Source: an uncultured Verrucomicrobia subdivision 3 bacterium
Lineage (GTDB): Bacteria; Verrucomicrobiota; Verrucomicrobiia; Limisphaerales; UBA11358
Reading direction: 5' to 3'
Assembly (NCBI GenBank): GCA_903861445.1
Contig: CAIOUK010000063.1
Span: forward strand, 1 to 13,751
DNA: 13,751 bases
Shown here: positions 6,539-13,418 of the stretch, in pieces
Layout: the number at the start of each line of letters is the position of its first letter
Numbering within the stretch: the stretch's first letter is position 1
Notes under the pieces: generated by a model
What the model was told of the DNA's origin: nothing
Databases searched by the model: none
Seen by the model: only the letters and a program-made list of their open reading frames with translations
Translations under genes and position numbers: made by a program

Positions 6539-8230
6539 ATGCCCGCCAAACTTTTAAAACTGCTTTTGATTTTTGCCACCGTCGCGCTGCCGCTTTTAAT
6601 CGCCAGCGCCGCGCCGCCAGCCAAACCGAACATCCTGATTCTGATCGCCGATGACATGGGCTTTTCGGATGCCGGCTGCTACGGCAGCGAAATTCACACG
6701 CCGAATCTCGATCATCTCGCGGCGGACGGTCTGCGCTTCACGCAATTTTACAACACCGCGCGCTGCTGGTCGTCGCGGTCGTGCATTCTCACGGGGTATT
6801 ATGCCCAGTCCATTCGGCGCGATAAATTTACCGGTAATTTCCGCGTGAACGCGGCAACCGGCGCGGTCGGCACGCGCCCGCGTTGGGCGGAGCTGTTGCC
6901 GGAATATCTCCGGCCGCTGGGCTATCGTTCCTATCACACCGGCAAGTGGCATGTGGACGGCAAACCTTTGGATAATGCCTTCGACCATTCTTATTTCGAC
7001 ATGAATGAGAAAAGTTATTTCACCCGGCTCAAAGCGAATGAAGATAATGAAGAATTGCCGGACATCAAAGTCGGCGAAGGCTTTTACAACACCATTGCCG
7101 TGGCCGATTACGCCATCAAATACCTGAAGGAACACGCCGCGAAATACGCCAGCCAGCCGTTCTTTGAATACGTTGCCTTCCATAGTCCGCATTTTCCGGT
7201 CCAGGCGCTGCCGGAGGACATCGCGGTTTACAAGGACGCTTATAAATCCGGCTGGGACGCGATTCGCGACGAGCGTTTTGCGCGGATGCAAAAAATGGGC
7301 ATCGTGGGAACTAATTGTGTTTTGTCCCCGCTCGATCCCATCACCGTCCCGTGGTGGAATCTGCGGGAAGCCGAGTTGAAAAAACGTATCGGCCCGGACG
7401 AAGTCGGCCATGCCGTGCCGTGGATCAGCCTGACTCGGGGCGAAAAACAATTTCAAGCCGCCAAAATGTCCGTTCACGCCGCCATGATTACGCGCATGGA
7501 CAGCGAAATCGGCCGGATTCTCGACCAGCTCAAGGCGATGGGTGCTTACGACAACACCATCGTATTGTTTATGTCCGACAACGGCGCGTCCGCCGAGCAA
7601 ATCATCCGTGGCCTTGGCGAAGATCCGACGACACCGATTGGTTCAGCTTACAGCTATCTTGGCATCGGGCCGGGTTGGGCGAGCGCCGCCAACACGCCGT
7701 TTCGGCTCTACAAATCGTGGGAGTTTGAAGGCGGCAATTGCACGCCGCTCATCGTCCACTGGCCCGCCGGCATTGCGGCGCACGGCGAGCTGCGCGAAAA
7801 TCCCGGCCACATGATTGACATCGTGCCCACCCTGTTGGAACTCACCGGGGCCACCCGTCCGGCCACCGTGGCCGGCCTGCCGGTGCCACCGTTGCCGGGC
7901 AAAAGTCTGGTGCCGGTGTTCGCCAAGGACAACACCGTGACGCATGATTTTTTCTGGTTTGACCATGACGGCAACCGCGCCATCCGCATCGGCGACTGGA
8001 AACTGGTTGCCGACCACACCAAGCCGTGGGAACTTTTCGACCTGAGCAAGGATCGTTCGGAAAGCAAAAATCTGGCGGCGGACTATCCCGAAAAAGTCAA
8101 GGCGATGGAACAGGCTTGGCTCCAGCATGGAGAGGAACTGCACGCACTGGCGATGCAGGATCTTCCGCCCAAAAGCGCGGGCAAAAAGAAGAACGCGGTC
8201 AAAGAAAAAGCCGTCCATGAAGAGGATTAG
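6539..8230 (+). CDS. Exported sulfatase with non-canonical CWSSR active-site motif
   Basis: A 563-residue sulfatase-family protein. It begins with a clear signal peptide (MPAKLLKLLLIFATVALPLL, cleavage probably near ASAAPP), then NILILIADDMG (Asp38, Asp39), TGKWH (Lys136, His138), FHSPHFP (His218) and MSDNGAS (Asp347, Asn348), so the metal site and sulfate pocket look intact. The modification motif reads CWSSRSCILTGYY (Cys76 to Tyr88): the proline expected two places after the cysteine is a serine (codon TCG). The family rule is C/S-x-P/A-x-R, so recognition by the usual formylglycine-generating enzyme is uncertain. The C-terminus is Lys-rich (KSAGKKKNAVKEK). The ATG at 6539 is chosen because it starts the signal peptide; the frame stays open back to 6371, but that part overlaps the previous gene's end and two stem-loops. 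It is probably extracytoplasmic, with unknown substrate. Confidence 0.9.
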   Translation: MPAKLLKLLLIFATVALPLLIASAAPPAKPNILILIADDMGFSDAGCYGSEIHTPNLDHLAADGLRFTQFYNTARCWSSRSCILTGYYAQSIRRDKFTGNFRVNAATGAVGTRPRWAELLPEYLRPLGYRSYHTGKWHVDGKPLDNAFDHSYFDMNEKSYFTRLKANEDNEELPDIKVGEGFYNTIAVADYAIKYLKEHAAKYASQPFFEYVAFHSPHFPVQALPEDIAVYKDAYKSGWDAIRDERFARMQKMGIVGTNCVLSPLDPITVPWWNLREAELKKRIGPDEVGHAVPWISLTRGEKQFQAAKMSVHAAMITRMDSEIGRILDQLKAMGAYDNTIVLFMSDNGASAEQIIRGLGEDPTTPIGSAYSYLGIGPGWASAANTPFRLYKSWEFEGGNCTPLIVHWPAGIAAHGELRENPGHMIDIVPTLLELTGATRPATVAGLPVPPLPGKSLVPVFAKDNTVTHDFFWFDHDGNRAIRIGDWKLVADHTKPWELFDLSKDRSESKNLAADYPEKVKAMEQAWLQHGEELHALAMQDLPPKSAGKKKNAVKEKAVHEED

Positions 8231-8268
8231 ATGATTGGCGACTGTGGATTTCTCTTTAGATTAACGGC

Positions 8269-9189
8269 GTGAAACCCAATCGCCCAGCCGCCAGTTCCGG
8301 GAGCCAATGCCTTATTGTCGGCTGCGGCTACGTCGGCTTGCCGCTCGGCAAAGAACTGGCGCGGCAGGGTCACAAAGTTTTCGGCCTGCGCCGCAGTCTG
8401 CTCGCCGAGGCGGAAATGAAAGCCGCCGGCATCACACCGCTGCACGCCGACATCACGCAGCCGGACTCGCTGAAAAATCTTCCGCGCGATTTTGACTGGG
8501 TCGTGAACTGCACCGCGTCCGGCGGCGGCGGCGCGGACGACTACCGAAAAGTTTATCTCGAAGGCAACCGCAACTTGCTCGCGTGGCTCGCGGATTCGCC
8601 GCCAAAAAAATTCATCTATACCAGCAGCACCAGTGTTTATGCACAGAACGACGGCTCCATCGTGACCGAAAAAAGTCCGGCCGAACCGGAAGCACCAACG
8701 TCGCAGGTTTTGGTGGAGACGGAAAAACTCTTGCTGGCAGCGGTGGCCGAACGCCGGTTCCCCGCCGTGGTTTTGCGCGTGGCCGGCATTTACGGGCCAG
8801 GTCGCGGACATTCATTCAAGCAATTCCTGCGCGGCCAGGCGCGCATCGAAGGCGACGGAACGCGGTGGCTGAACATGATTCACCGCGACGATTTGATCGG
8901 CGTCATCCTCGCGGCACTGGAACGCGGCACGCCGGGAGAAATTTACAACGCGGCGGATAACGCACCGCCGAGTCAATTAGAGTTTTTTACTTGGCTGGCA
9001 GCGGAATTAAAACAGCCGTTGCCGGCGAAAGTTCTGGCGGATGCCGAAGTCTGGCGCAAACGTGGCGTGACGAACAAGCGGGTGAGCAACGCCAAACTAC
9101 GAGCGGAGTTGAAATATGAATTTAAGTTTCCCGATTTCCGCGCCGGTTACACGGCGGAAATCGCGCGGCTGGCGGCGGAAGAATCTTGA
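8269..9189 (+). CDS. NAD(P)-binding SDR/epimerase-like protein, YeeZ type
   Basis: A 306-residue Rossmann-fold protein. The dinucleotide-binding loop is IVGCGYVGLPLG (Gly18, Gly20, Gly23). VVNCTASGG follows near 78-87, and the segment FIYTSSTSVYAQNDG at 116-129 aligns with the YSSTSVYGD segment of E. coli YeeZ. LRVAGIYGPGR, then NMIHRDDLIGVI and IYNAADN, follow in the usual order for this group. The catalytic tyrosine position is present (Tyr124), but the lysine four residues later, expected in a classical YxxxK, is Asp. It is therefore an atypical extended SDR, and its reaction cannot be named. It probably acts on a sugar nucleotide or similar in the cytoplasm. The GTG at 8269 gives a short N-terminal tail before the Rossmann strand. 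It lies 38 bases after the sulfatase and may be cotranscribed with it. It converges on the PII gene. Confidence 0.82.
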   Translation: MKPNRPAASSGSQCLIVGCGYVGLPLGKELARQGHKVFGLRRSLLAEAEMKAAGITPLHADITQPDSLKNLPRDFDWVVNCTASGGGGADDYRKVYLEGNRNLLAWLADSPPKKFIYTSSTSVYAQNDGSIVTEKSPAEPEAPTSQVLVETEKLLLAAVAERRFPAVVLRVAGIYGPGRGHSFKQFLRGQARIEGDGTRWLNMIHRDDLIGVILAALERGTPGEIYNAADNAPPSQLEFFTWLAAELKQPLPAKVLADAEVWRKRGVTNKRVSNAKLRAELKYEFKFPDFRAGYTAEIARLAAEES

Positions 9190-9192
9190 AAT

Positions 9193-9222
9193 AAAAACGC
9201 CGAACGCTTGAGCGTTCGGCGC
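9193..9222 (-). terminator. Intrinsic terminator of the amt-PII operon
   Basis: A perfect 11-bp stem, CGCCGAACGCT (9198-9208) with AGCGTTCGGCG (9211-9221), which is GC-rich with a tight loop. On the minus strand the stem is followed at once by TTTTTAT (9197-9191). It lies about 20 bases past the stop of the PII gene. On the plus strand it also follows the SDR gene by 9 bases, but there only a short non-T tail follows, so it mainly serves the minus-strand operon and may block read-through from the other side. Confidence 0.88.
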
Positions 9223-9241
9223 TGAAAATCTCTCGAAGGAT

Positions 9242-9580
9242 TTATACCGCGCTGTCGCCTTTTTCCTCGGTGCGGATGCGGATGACTTCTTCGAGCGAGG
9301 AGACGAAAATTTTACCGTCGCCGATCTTGCCGGTCTTCGCGGCCTTGATGATGGCGGCCACAGCGGCGTCCTTCACATTGTCAGGCACGGCAGTTTCGAT
9401 TTTGATCTTGGGCAGAAAATCCACGGTGTATTCGCTGCCGCGATAAATTTCCGTGTGGCCCTTCTGCCGACCGAAACCTTTGACTTCGCTCACGGTCATA
9501 CCCTGGATGCCGAGCTCGTTGAGCGCGTCTTTGACTTCGGTGAGTTTGAACGGCTTGATGATGGCTTCAATTTTTTTCAT
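9242..9580 (-). CDS. glnK: PII nitrogen regulatory protein
   Basis: A full-length PII protein of 112 residues. It starts MKKIEAIIKPFKLTEVKDAL. The T-loop GHTEIYRGSEYTVDF contains Tyr51, the uridylylation site in proteobacterial PII. The B-loop TGKIGDGKIFV (83-93) binds ATP/ADP, and the C-terminal IRTEEKGDSAV is typical. As a trimer it senses 2-oxoglutarate and ATP/ADP and controls partner proteins in the cytoplasm. Its gene starts 5 bases after the stop of the ammonium transporter gene, so the two are surely cotranscribed; by analogy with GlnK-AmtB, the main partner is that channel. The order amt then PII is the reverse of the common glnK-amtB order. The GlnK name rests on this linkage; sequence alone does not separate GlnB from GlnK. 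No Shine-Dalgarno is seen before the ATG. Confidence 0.96.
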   Translation of the reverse strand: MKKIEAIIKPFKLTEVKDALNELGIQGMTVSEVKGFGRQKGHTEIYRGSEYTVDFLPKIKIETAVPDNVKDAAVAAIIKAAKTGKIGDGKIFVSSLEEVIRIRTEEKGDSAV

Positions 9581-9585
9581 AAATT

Positions 9586-10965
9586 TTATTCATTGTAGGC
9601 ACGTTCACCGTGCTGTGACAAGTCGAGGCCGACACTTTCGTCCTCCTGATCCACGCGCAGACCGATGACTTTGTCCACCAGCTTAACGATGATGAATGTG
9701 CCCGCCGCCGCCAGCGCCACCGTGAACAGCACACCGATGAGCTGATTGATGAACTGGTGCGAACCGCCGGCCAGCGAAACCACCACGCCGTTCGCCTTGA
9801 AAGTATTGGCGATGGCCGGGTTCACTTCGGCATTCGCCAGAAAACCCAGCATCAACATGCCCACCACGCTGCCAACGCCGTGGACGCCGAACACGTCGAG
9901 CGAATCGTCATAATTAAAAATGGATTTGATTTTTGTGACCGCCGTGTAGCAGACAATGCCCGCCAGCAAGCCGATGCAAAACGCCGCCGGAATCGTGACG
10001 AAGCCGGATGCGGGTGTAATTGTCGCCAATCCCGCGACCATACCCGCCGCCGCACCGAGCACGCTGGGTTTGCCTTTTAATTTCCATTCCATCGCCGCCC
10101 AACTCAACGCCGCCGCCGCCGCCGAGAAATGCGTCGCGGCAAACGCGCTCGTCGCCAGCGAGCCCGCGTTCAACGCGCTGCCGGCGTTGAAACCAAACCA
10201 GCCAACCCACAAAAGTCCGGTGCCGACGAGCGAGAGCACAACATTATGCGGCACCATCTGTTCCCGCGGAAAGCCGGCGCGTTTGCCGATCATGATGGCG
10301 AACACCAGCGCCGACACGCCGGAGCTGATATGGACGACGGTGCCACCAGCGAAATCGAGCACAGGGATTTTGCCGCCGGACGCCCAGTTGAAATAGCCGC
10401 CCTTGCCCCAGACCATGTGGCACAGCGGAAAATAAATCAGCGTCACCCACAGCAGCATGAACACGACGTAGCCCTTGAATTTCACGCGTTCCGCCACCGC
10501 GCCACTGATGAGCGCGGGCGTGATGATGGCGAACATCATCTGGAACAGCATGAACGTCTGCGCGGGAATCGTCGGCGCATAATCCGCATCCGGCTTGGCA
10601 CCGACGCCTTGCAAAAACAGGTGCGTCAGTGGATTGCCGACAAAGGCGTTGCCCGAGGCGAAGCACATGCTGTAACCAAAAACCATCCACAGCGCGGAAA
10701 TCAGTGCCATCAAAATCAGACTGTGCATCATCGTGGACAAAACATTTTTCGTCCGCACCAATCCGCCGTAGAAAAGGATTAAACCGGGCGCGGTCATCAT
10801 CAGCACCAGCGCGGAACTGGCCAGCAGCCAGGCATTATCGCCGGTGTTAATTGTGACCAGCGGCGCGACGACCGGTTGCAATTCCGCTGCCGACAGCGAA
10901 AAACCACTGAAAATCAAGCATGAAAAAATAAAAGCCAAACGCTTTCTGAAATGAGTGGAATTCAT
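9586..10965 (-). CDS. amt: Ammonium transporter (Amt family)
   Basis: A 459-residue Amt/Rh channel protein. A signal peptide (about residues 7-26, FRKRLAFIFSCLIFSGFSLS then AAE) is followed by the first membrane helix (NAWLLASSALVLMMTAPG) and FYGGLVRTKNVLS. The conserved DFAGGTVVHISSG places one pore histidine at His212, and DVFGVHGVGSVVG places the other at His362. FGFNAGSALN (257-266) is also typical. The cytoplasmic C-terminus GLRVDQEDESVGLDLSQHGE is the tail that contacts PII proteins. It conducts ammonium across the inner membrane. The ATG at 10965 starts the signal peptide; GTG 10980 and TTG 10983 in frame would add 5-6 residues with no gain. It is followed by the PII gene after 5 bases and preceded, in the same direction, by the repeat-protein gene 47 bases away. 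Confidence 0.96.
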   Translation of the reverse strand: MNSTHFRKRLAFIFSCLIFSGFSLSAAELQPVVAPLVTINTGDNAWLLASSALVLMMTAPGLILFYGGLVRTKNVLSTMMHSLILMALISALWMVFGYSMCFASGNAFVGNPLTHLFLQGVGAKPDADYAPTIPAQTFMLFQMMFAIITPALISGAVAERVKFKGYVVFMLLWVTLIYFPLCHMVWGKGGYFNWASGGKIPVLDFAGGTVVHISSGVSALVFAIMIGKRAGFPREQMVPHNVVLSLVGTGLLWVGWFGFNAGSALNAGSLATSAFAATHFSAAAAALSWAAMEWKLKGKPSVLGAAAGMVAGLATITPASGFVTIPAAFCIGLLAGIVCYTAVTKIKSIFNYDDSLDVFGVHGVGSVVGMLMLGFLANAEVNPAIANTFKANGVVVSLAGGSHQFINQLIGVLFTVALAAAGTFIIVKLVDKVIGLRVDQEDESVGLDLSQHGERAYNE

Positions 10966-10973
10966 GGACGCGG

Positions 10974-11002
10974 AGTTCACCAAGAATCCGCTTTTTTGTC
11001 AA
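10974..11002 (-). promoter_or_regulatory. Possible sigma70-type promoter for amt-PII
   Basis: A perfect TTGACA (minus strand, 11002-10997) is followed after exactly 17 bases by TGAACT (10979-10974), which matches the -10 consensus at three of six positions. Transcription would start only a few bases before the amt ATG, giving an almost leaderless message. The -10 box is poor, so this is a candidate only. No sigma54 GG-N10-GC element is seen in the same gap. Confidence 0.3.
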
Positions 11003-11012
11003 CGCGCCAGAC

Positions 11013-13292
11013 TCAATCTATGATCCGCACGGGCGGCGGAGCATTGTCATCATCGTTGCCCGGATTTTTTAGTAACTGCTGCTTTTGGTCATCCGGCAAC
11101 TGCGTGGTGTTGAGCCATTGAGTGGCGGCGGCGGGATCGGTGCGGAGCCAGTTGCGGGCGATGTTTTGAATCGCGTTGTTGCGCTGGTCGGCGTCGGTCA
11201 GCGTGTTGACCCAGTTGGCGGCGATACTGGGACTTTGGTAGGAAAGCGTGCTGATGTAATCATTCACGGCCGTTTGCTTGGCCGCGTCGTCGGGCAATTT
11301 CAACACCCATTGGCCGGCGGCTTCGGGATCGCTCTGCGCCCAATTCTGCACGACGCTGTTGAGCAACTGCTGGCGCGTGTCGCCGGTGCCAAATGTCGTG
11401 GCCCACGCGGCGGCGGCTTGCGGATCGCTTTCCATCCAATGAGATAACACCGATTCTGCGGCCTGGATTTGTGCCGGTCCGGCGGGGATGGAAGCCGCCA
11501 AACTGGCAGCTGTCGTTGGGTCATTTTCCGCCATGCCTTCAACCAAACCGCTCGTGAAAGTATTTTTACCTTCGCCCTCCGGCATACTCTGCAACTTTGT
11601 CAGCGCGGCTTGCGGATCGCTTTCCGCCCATTCACGGGCGGCGTTTTGAAAAAATTGCTCCTGTATTTTTCCCGCCGGCAACGTCTGGGCAAATTGCAGC
11701 GCGGCCTGCGGATCAGCTTGCGCCCACTGCTGGCTCAAATTGTTAAAGGCATTTTGCTTCGCCGCGCCCGCCGGCAACGTCTGCGCCCAGGCGACGGCGG
11801 CGGTCACATCGGTTTGCGCCCACTGGCTGGCGATATTACGGATGAAATCATCCCGCGACTCACCCGCCGGCAGCGTCGCGGCAAAATCCGCCGCCGCCTT
11901 GGGATCGTTTTGCGCGAACTGCCAGCTCATGCCTTGGAGCGCTTGACGCTTGGCGTTGCCTTCCGGCAATGATTTGATGAAGTCCATCGCTGCTTGCGGA
12001 TCGGATTGCGCCAGACTACTGGCAATCTGGCTGTAGGCATTGCCCTGCTGCCGGCCCGGCAACATCGCCGCCAGTTTGATCGCCGCGTCCGGATCCTGAT
12101 TGGCCAGCGAACCCATCACGTTTTGTAAAATGGCATTGCGCTCCGCCCCGGCGGGCAACGCTTTGACATACGCCAGCGCGGCGTCCGAATCCTGCTGCAC
12201 CCAACTGTTGATGACGTTGCCGAGCAATTCCGTTTTGGCCCGGCCCGGCGGCAGATGGTTTGCGAACTGCATCGCCGCCGCCGGATCTTCCTGCGCCCAT
12301 TGCTGACCGATGCTTTCCAAGGCCTGTTGCTTCACCTGTCCGGCCGGCAATTGCTGCGCCCACGCCATCGTCGCCGTCACGTCATTCTGCGCCCAGGTGT
12401 TGACGACATTGTTGATCAGATTCCGCCGGTCGTTGCTGCCCGGCAAAGAATTGACCCAGTTCAAGGCCGCCGCCGGATCACTCTCCGCCCAGGTCGAGGC
12501 GATGGATTGAAACGCCTGCGAGCGTTCCTGGGCGTTGGTGATTTCCGCTGCCTTGGCCGCGGCGGTCACTGGATTTTTCTGCGCCCAGTTCGCAAAAATT
12601 TGCGCCGAAGCACCAAAGCCCCAACGCTGCGCGCCGCCATGCGCCAGACTCTGCCACAAAGCTAGCGCCGCCGGCGGATCTTTTTCCGCCAGCGCAGTTA
12701 CCACAGCCTGCAGCACCTGATCGCGCAACTGGCCTTTGGAAATCTGCTTCGCCCACGCCGCCGCGCCGGCGGCATCTTTGGCCGCCCACACGCCCACCAC
12801 CGAGCTGATGCAGGTTTCACGTTCCGAGCGGTCGGGCAACGCATCCGCGTAGGCCATCGCCGCTACGACATCCGCCTCCGCCCAGCGCGTCAACAAATCA
12901 TTACGAAATCCCCAGCGCATCTGCTTGGATAAATTTTTGTCCACAAACGCGAGCACGGCGGGAATGTCCGCTGTATCCACGGCCAGCAACAATTTCGTCA
13001 TGCCCTGCTCGCCATCGTAGCCAAAACCCATCGGCCCCCTTTTTTTCAGCTCTAGAATTTTCGCCTCAACATCCGCCAGTGAAAGCTTGGCCAACGCGAT
13101 GCCCGCGCCATTAGTGTTCGCGCCGGTCGGAGGTTGCGCGGGCAGTGGCGGAATTTTCCTGCCCGCGAGACCGTTGGTGACCGGCGGCGCAGAAACCGTC
13201 GCCGACAAATGCGCGTTGCGCTGCCCCAGCCAATAACCACCGCCTGCCGCCGAAGCTGCCAGCACCACAGCCAGAAGAATTTCACTTTTCAT
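11013..13292 (-). CDS. Exported or membrane-anchored protein of about 19-20 tandem 32-residue helical repeats
   Basis: A 759-residue protein I cannot assign to a named family. An N-terminal hydrophobic helix (residues 5-22) made of small residues (VVLAASAAGGG) can serve as signal peptide or anchor. A Pro/Asn-rich linker (31-70) follows. From about residue 137 to 742 the chain is a tandem array with a 32-residue period; one clearly degenerate unit precedes it (101-136). The unit reads roughly W-A-Q/E-x-D-P-x-A-A-x-x-W/F-A-x-x-L-P-x-G, then a second helix with R/K, A, L, I/V, ending before the next W. Each unit should fold as a helix-turn-helix, stacking into an alpha-solenoid (TPR/HEAT-like in principle). 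The tail is acidic (GNDDDN) then Pro-rich. The ATG at 13292 starts the hydrophobic helix; the frame is open back to 13451 without a sensible protein. It is probably an extracytoplasmic scaffold or binding protein; its function is unknown. Confidence 0.85.
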   Translation of the reverse strand: MKSEILLAVVLAASAAGGGYWLGQRNAHLSATVSAPPVTNGLAGRKIPPLPAQPPTGANTNGAGIALAKLSLADVEAKILELKKRGPMGFGYDGEQGMTKLLLAVDTADIPAVLAFVDKNLSKQMRWGFRNDLLTRWAEADVVAAMAYADALPDRSERETCISSVVGVWAAKDAAGAAAWAKQISKGQLRDQVLQAVVTALAEKDPPAALALWQSLAHGGAQRWGFGASAQIFANWAQKNPVTAAAKAAEITNAQERSQAFQSIASTWAESDPAAALNWVNSLPGSNDRRNLINNVVNTWAQNDVTATMAWAQQLPAGQVKQQALESIGQQWAQEDPAAAMQFANHLPPGRAKTELLGNVINSWVQQDSDAALAYVKALPAGAERNAILQNVMGSLANQDPDAAIKLAAMLPGRQQGNAYSQIASSLAQSDPQAAMDFIKSLPEGNAKRQALQGMSWQFAQNDPKAAADFAATLPAGESRDDFIRNIASQWAQTDVTAAVAWAQTLPAGAAKQNAFNNLSQQWAQADPQAALQFAQTLPAGKIQEQFFQNAAREWAESDPQAALTKLQSMPEGEGKNTFTSGLVEGMAENDPTTAASLAASIPAGPAQIQAAESVLSHWMESDPQAAAAWATTFGTGDTRQQLLNSVVQNWAQSDPEAAGQWVLKLPDDAAKQTAVNDYISTLSYQSPSIAANWVNTLTDADQRNNAIQNIARNWLRTDPAAATQWLNTTQLPDDQKQQLLKNPGNDDDNAPPPVRIID
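11067..12884 (-). repeat. Coding tandem repeat, 96-bp period (about 19 units)
   Basis: DNA counterpart of the 32-residue repeats. Copies are diverged, but local identity remains: an exact 21-base match occurs at 11413-11433 and 11605-11625, exactly 192 bases (two units) apart. Units 6 and 12, both with DVTA and AWAQ.LPAG, lie 573 bases apart, which is six units less one codon because unit 9 has 31 residues. The array keeps frame throughout. Confidence 0.85.
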
Positions 13293-13418
13293 AAAGATGC
13301 CCAGATTGAGATTGGATGCCCGCGATGGTGCGCCGTTCAAGAATTTTGTCGAGCAAACAAAGCCGCTGCGGTTTTCTTGACCCGCACCGCCAAAGGCGCA
13401 AGACTGTCCGCCAAACTT
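13293..13418. promoter_or_regulatory. Divergent intergenic region between the repeat-protein gene and ridA
   Basis: These 126 bases must hold start signals for both divergent genes. On the plus strand TTGACC (13377-13382) followed after 17 bases by AAGACT (13400-13405) is a weak promoter candidate for ridA; the -10 matches only three of six positions. I see no clear promoter on the minus strand, no operator palindrome and no strong Shine-Dalgarno. Confidence 0.25.

Noticed and set aside
6596..7600. Minus-strand open frame of 334 codons
   Set aside because: Antisense to the second sulfatase, with the same shadow composition and no recognisable domain.
9193..9222. Terminator of the SDR gene on the plus strand
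   Set aside because: The stem is symmetric, but on the plus strand it is followed by CTGAAAATC with no T-run; the T-run is on the minus-strand side.
10966..11012. Sigma54 promoter before amt
   Set aside because: A TGGC and a GC are present, but the spacing between GG and GC is about 15 rather than 10 bases.
11067..12884. CRISPR-like or minisatellite array from the regular 96-base spacing
   Set aside because: The spacing is a coding period of 32 residues; units are diverged, stay in frame, and there are no identical short repeats with unique spacers.
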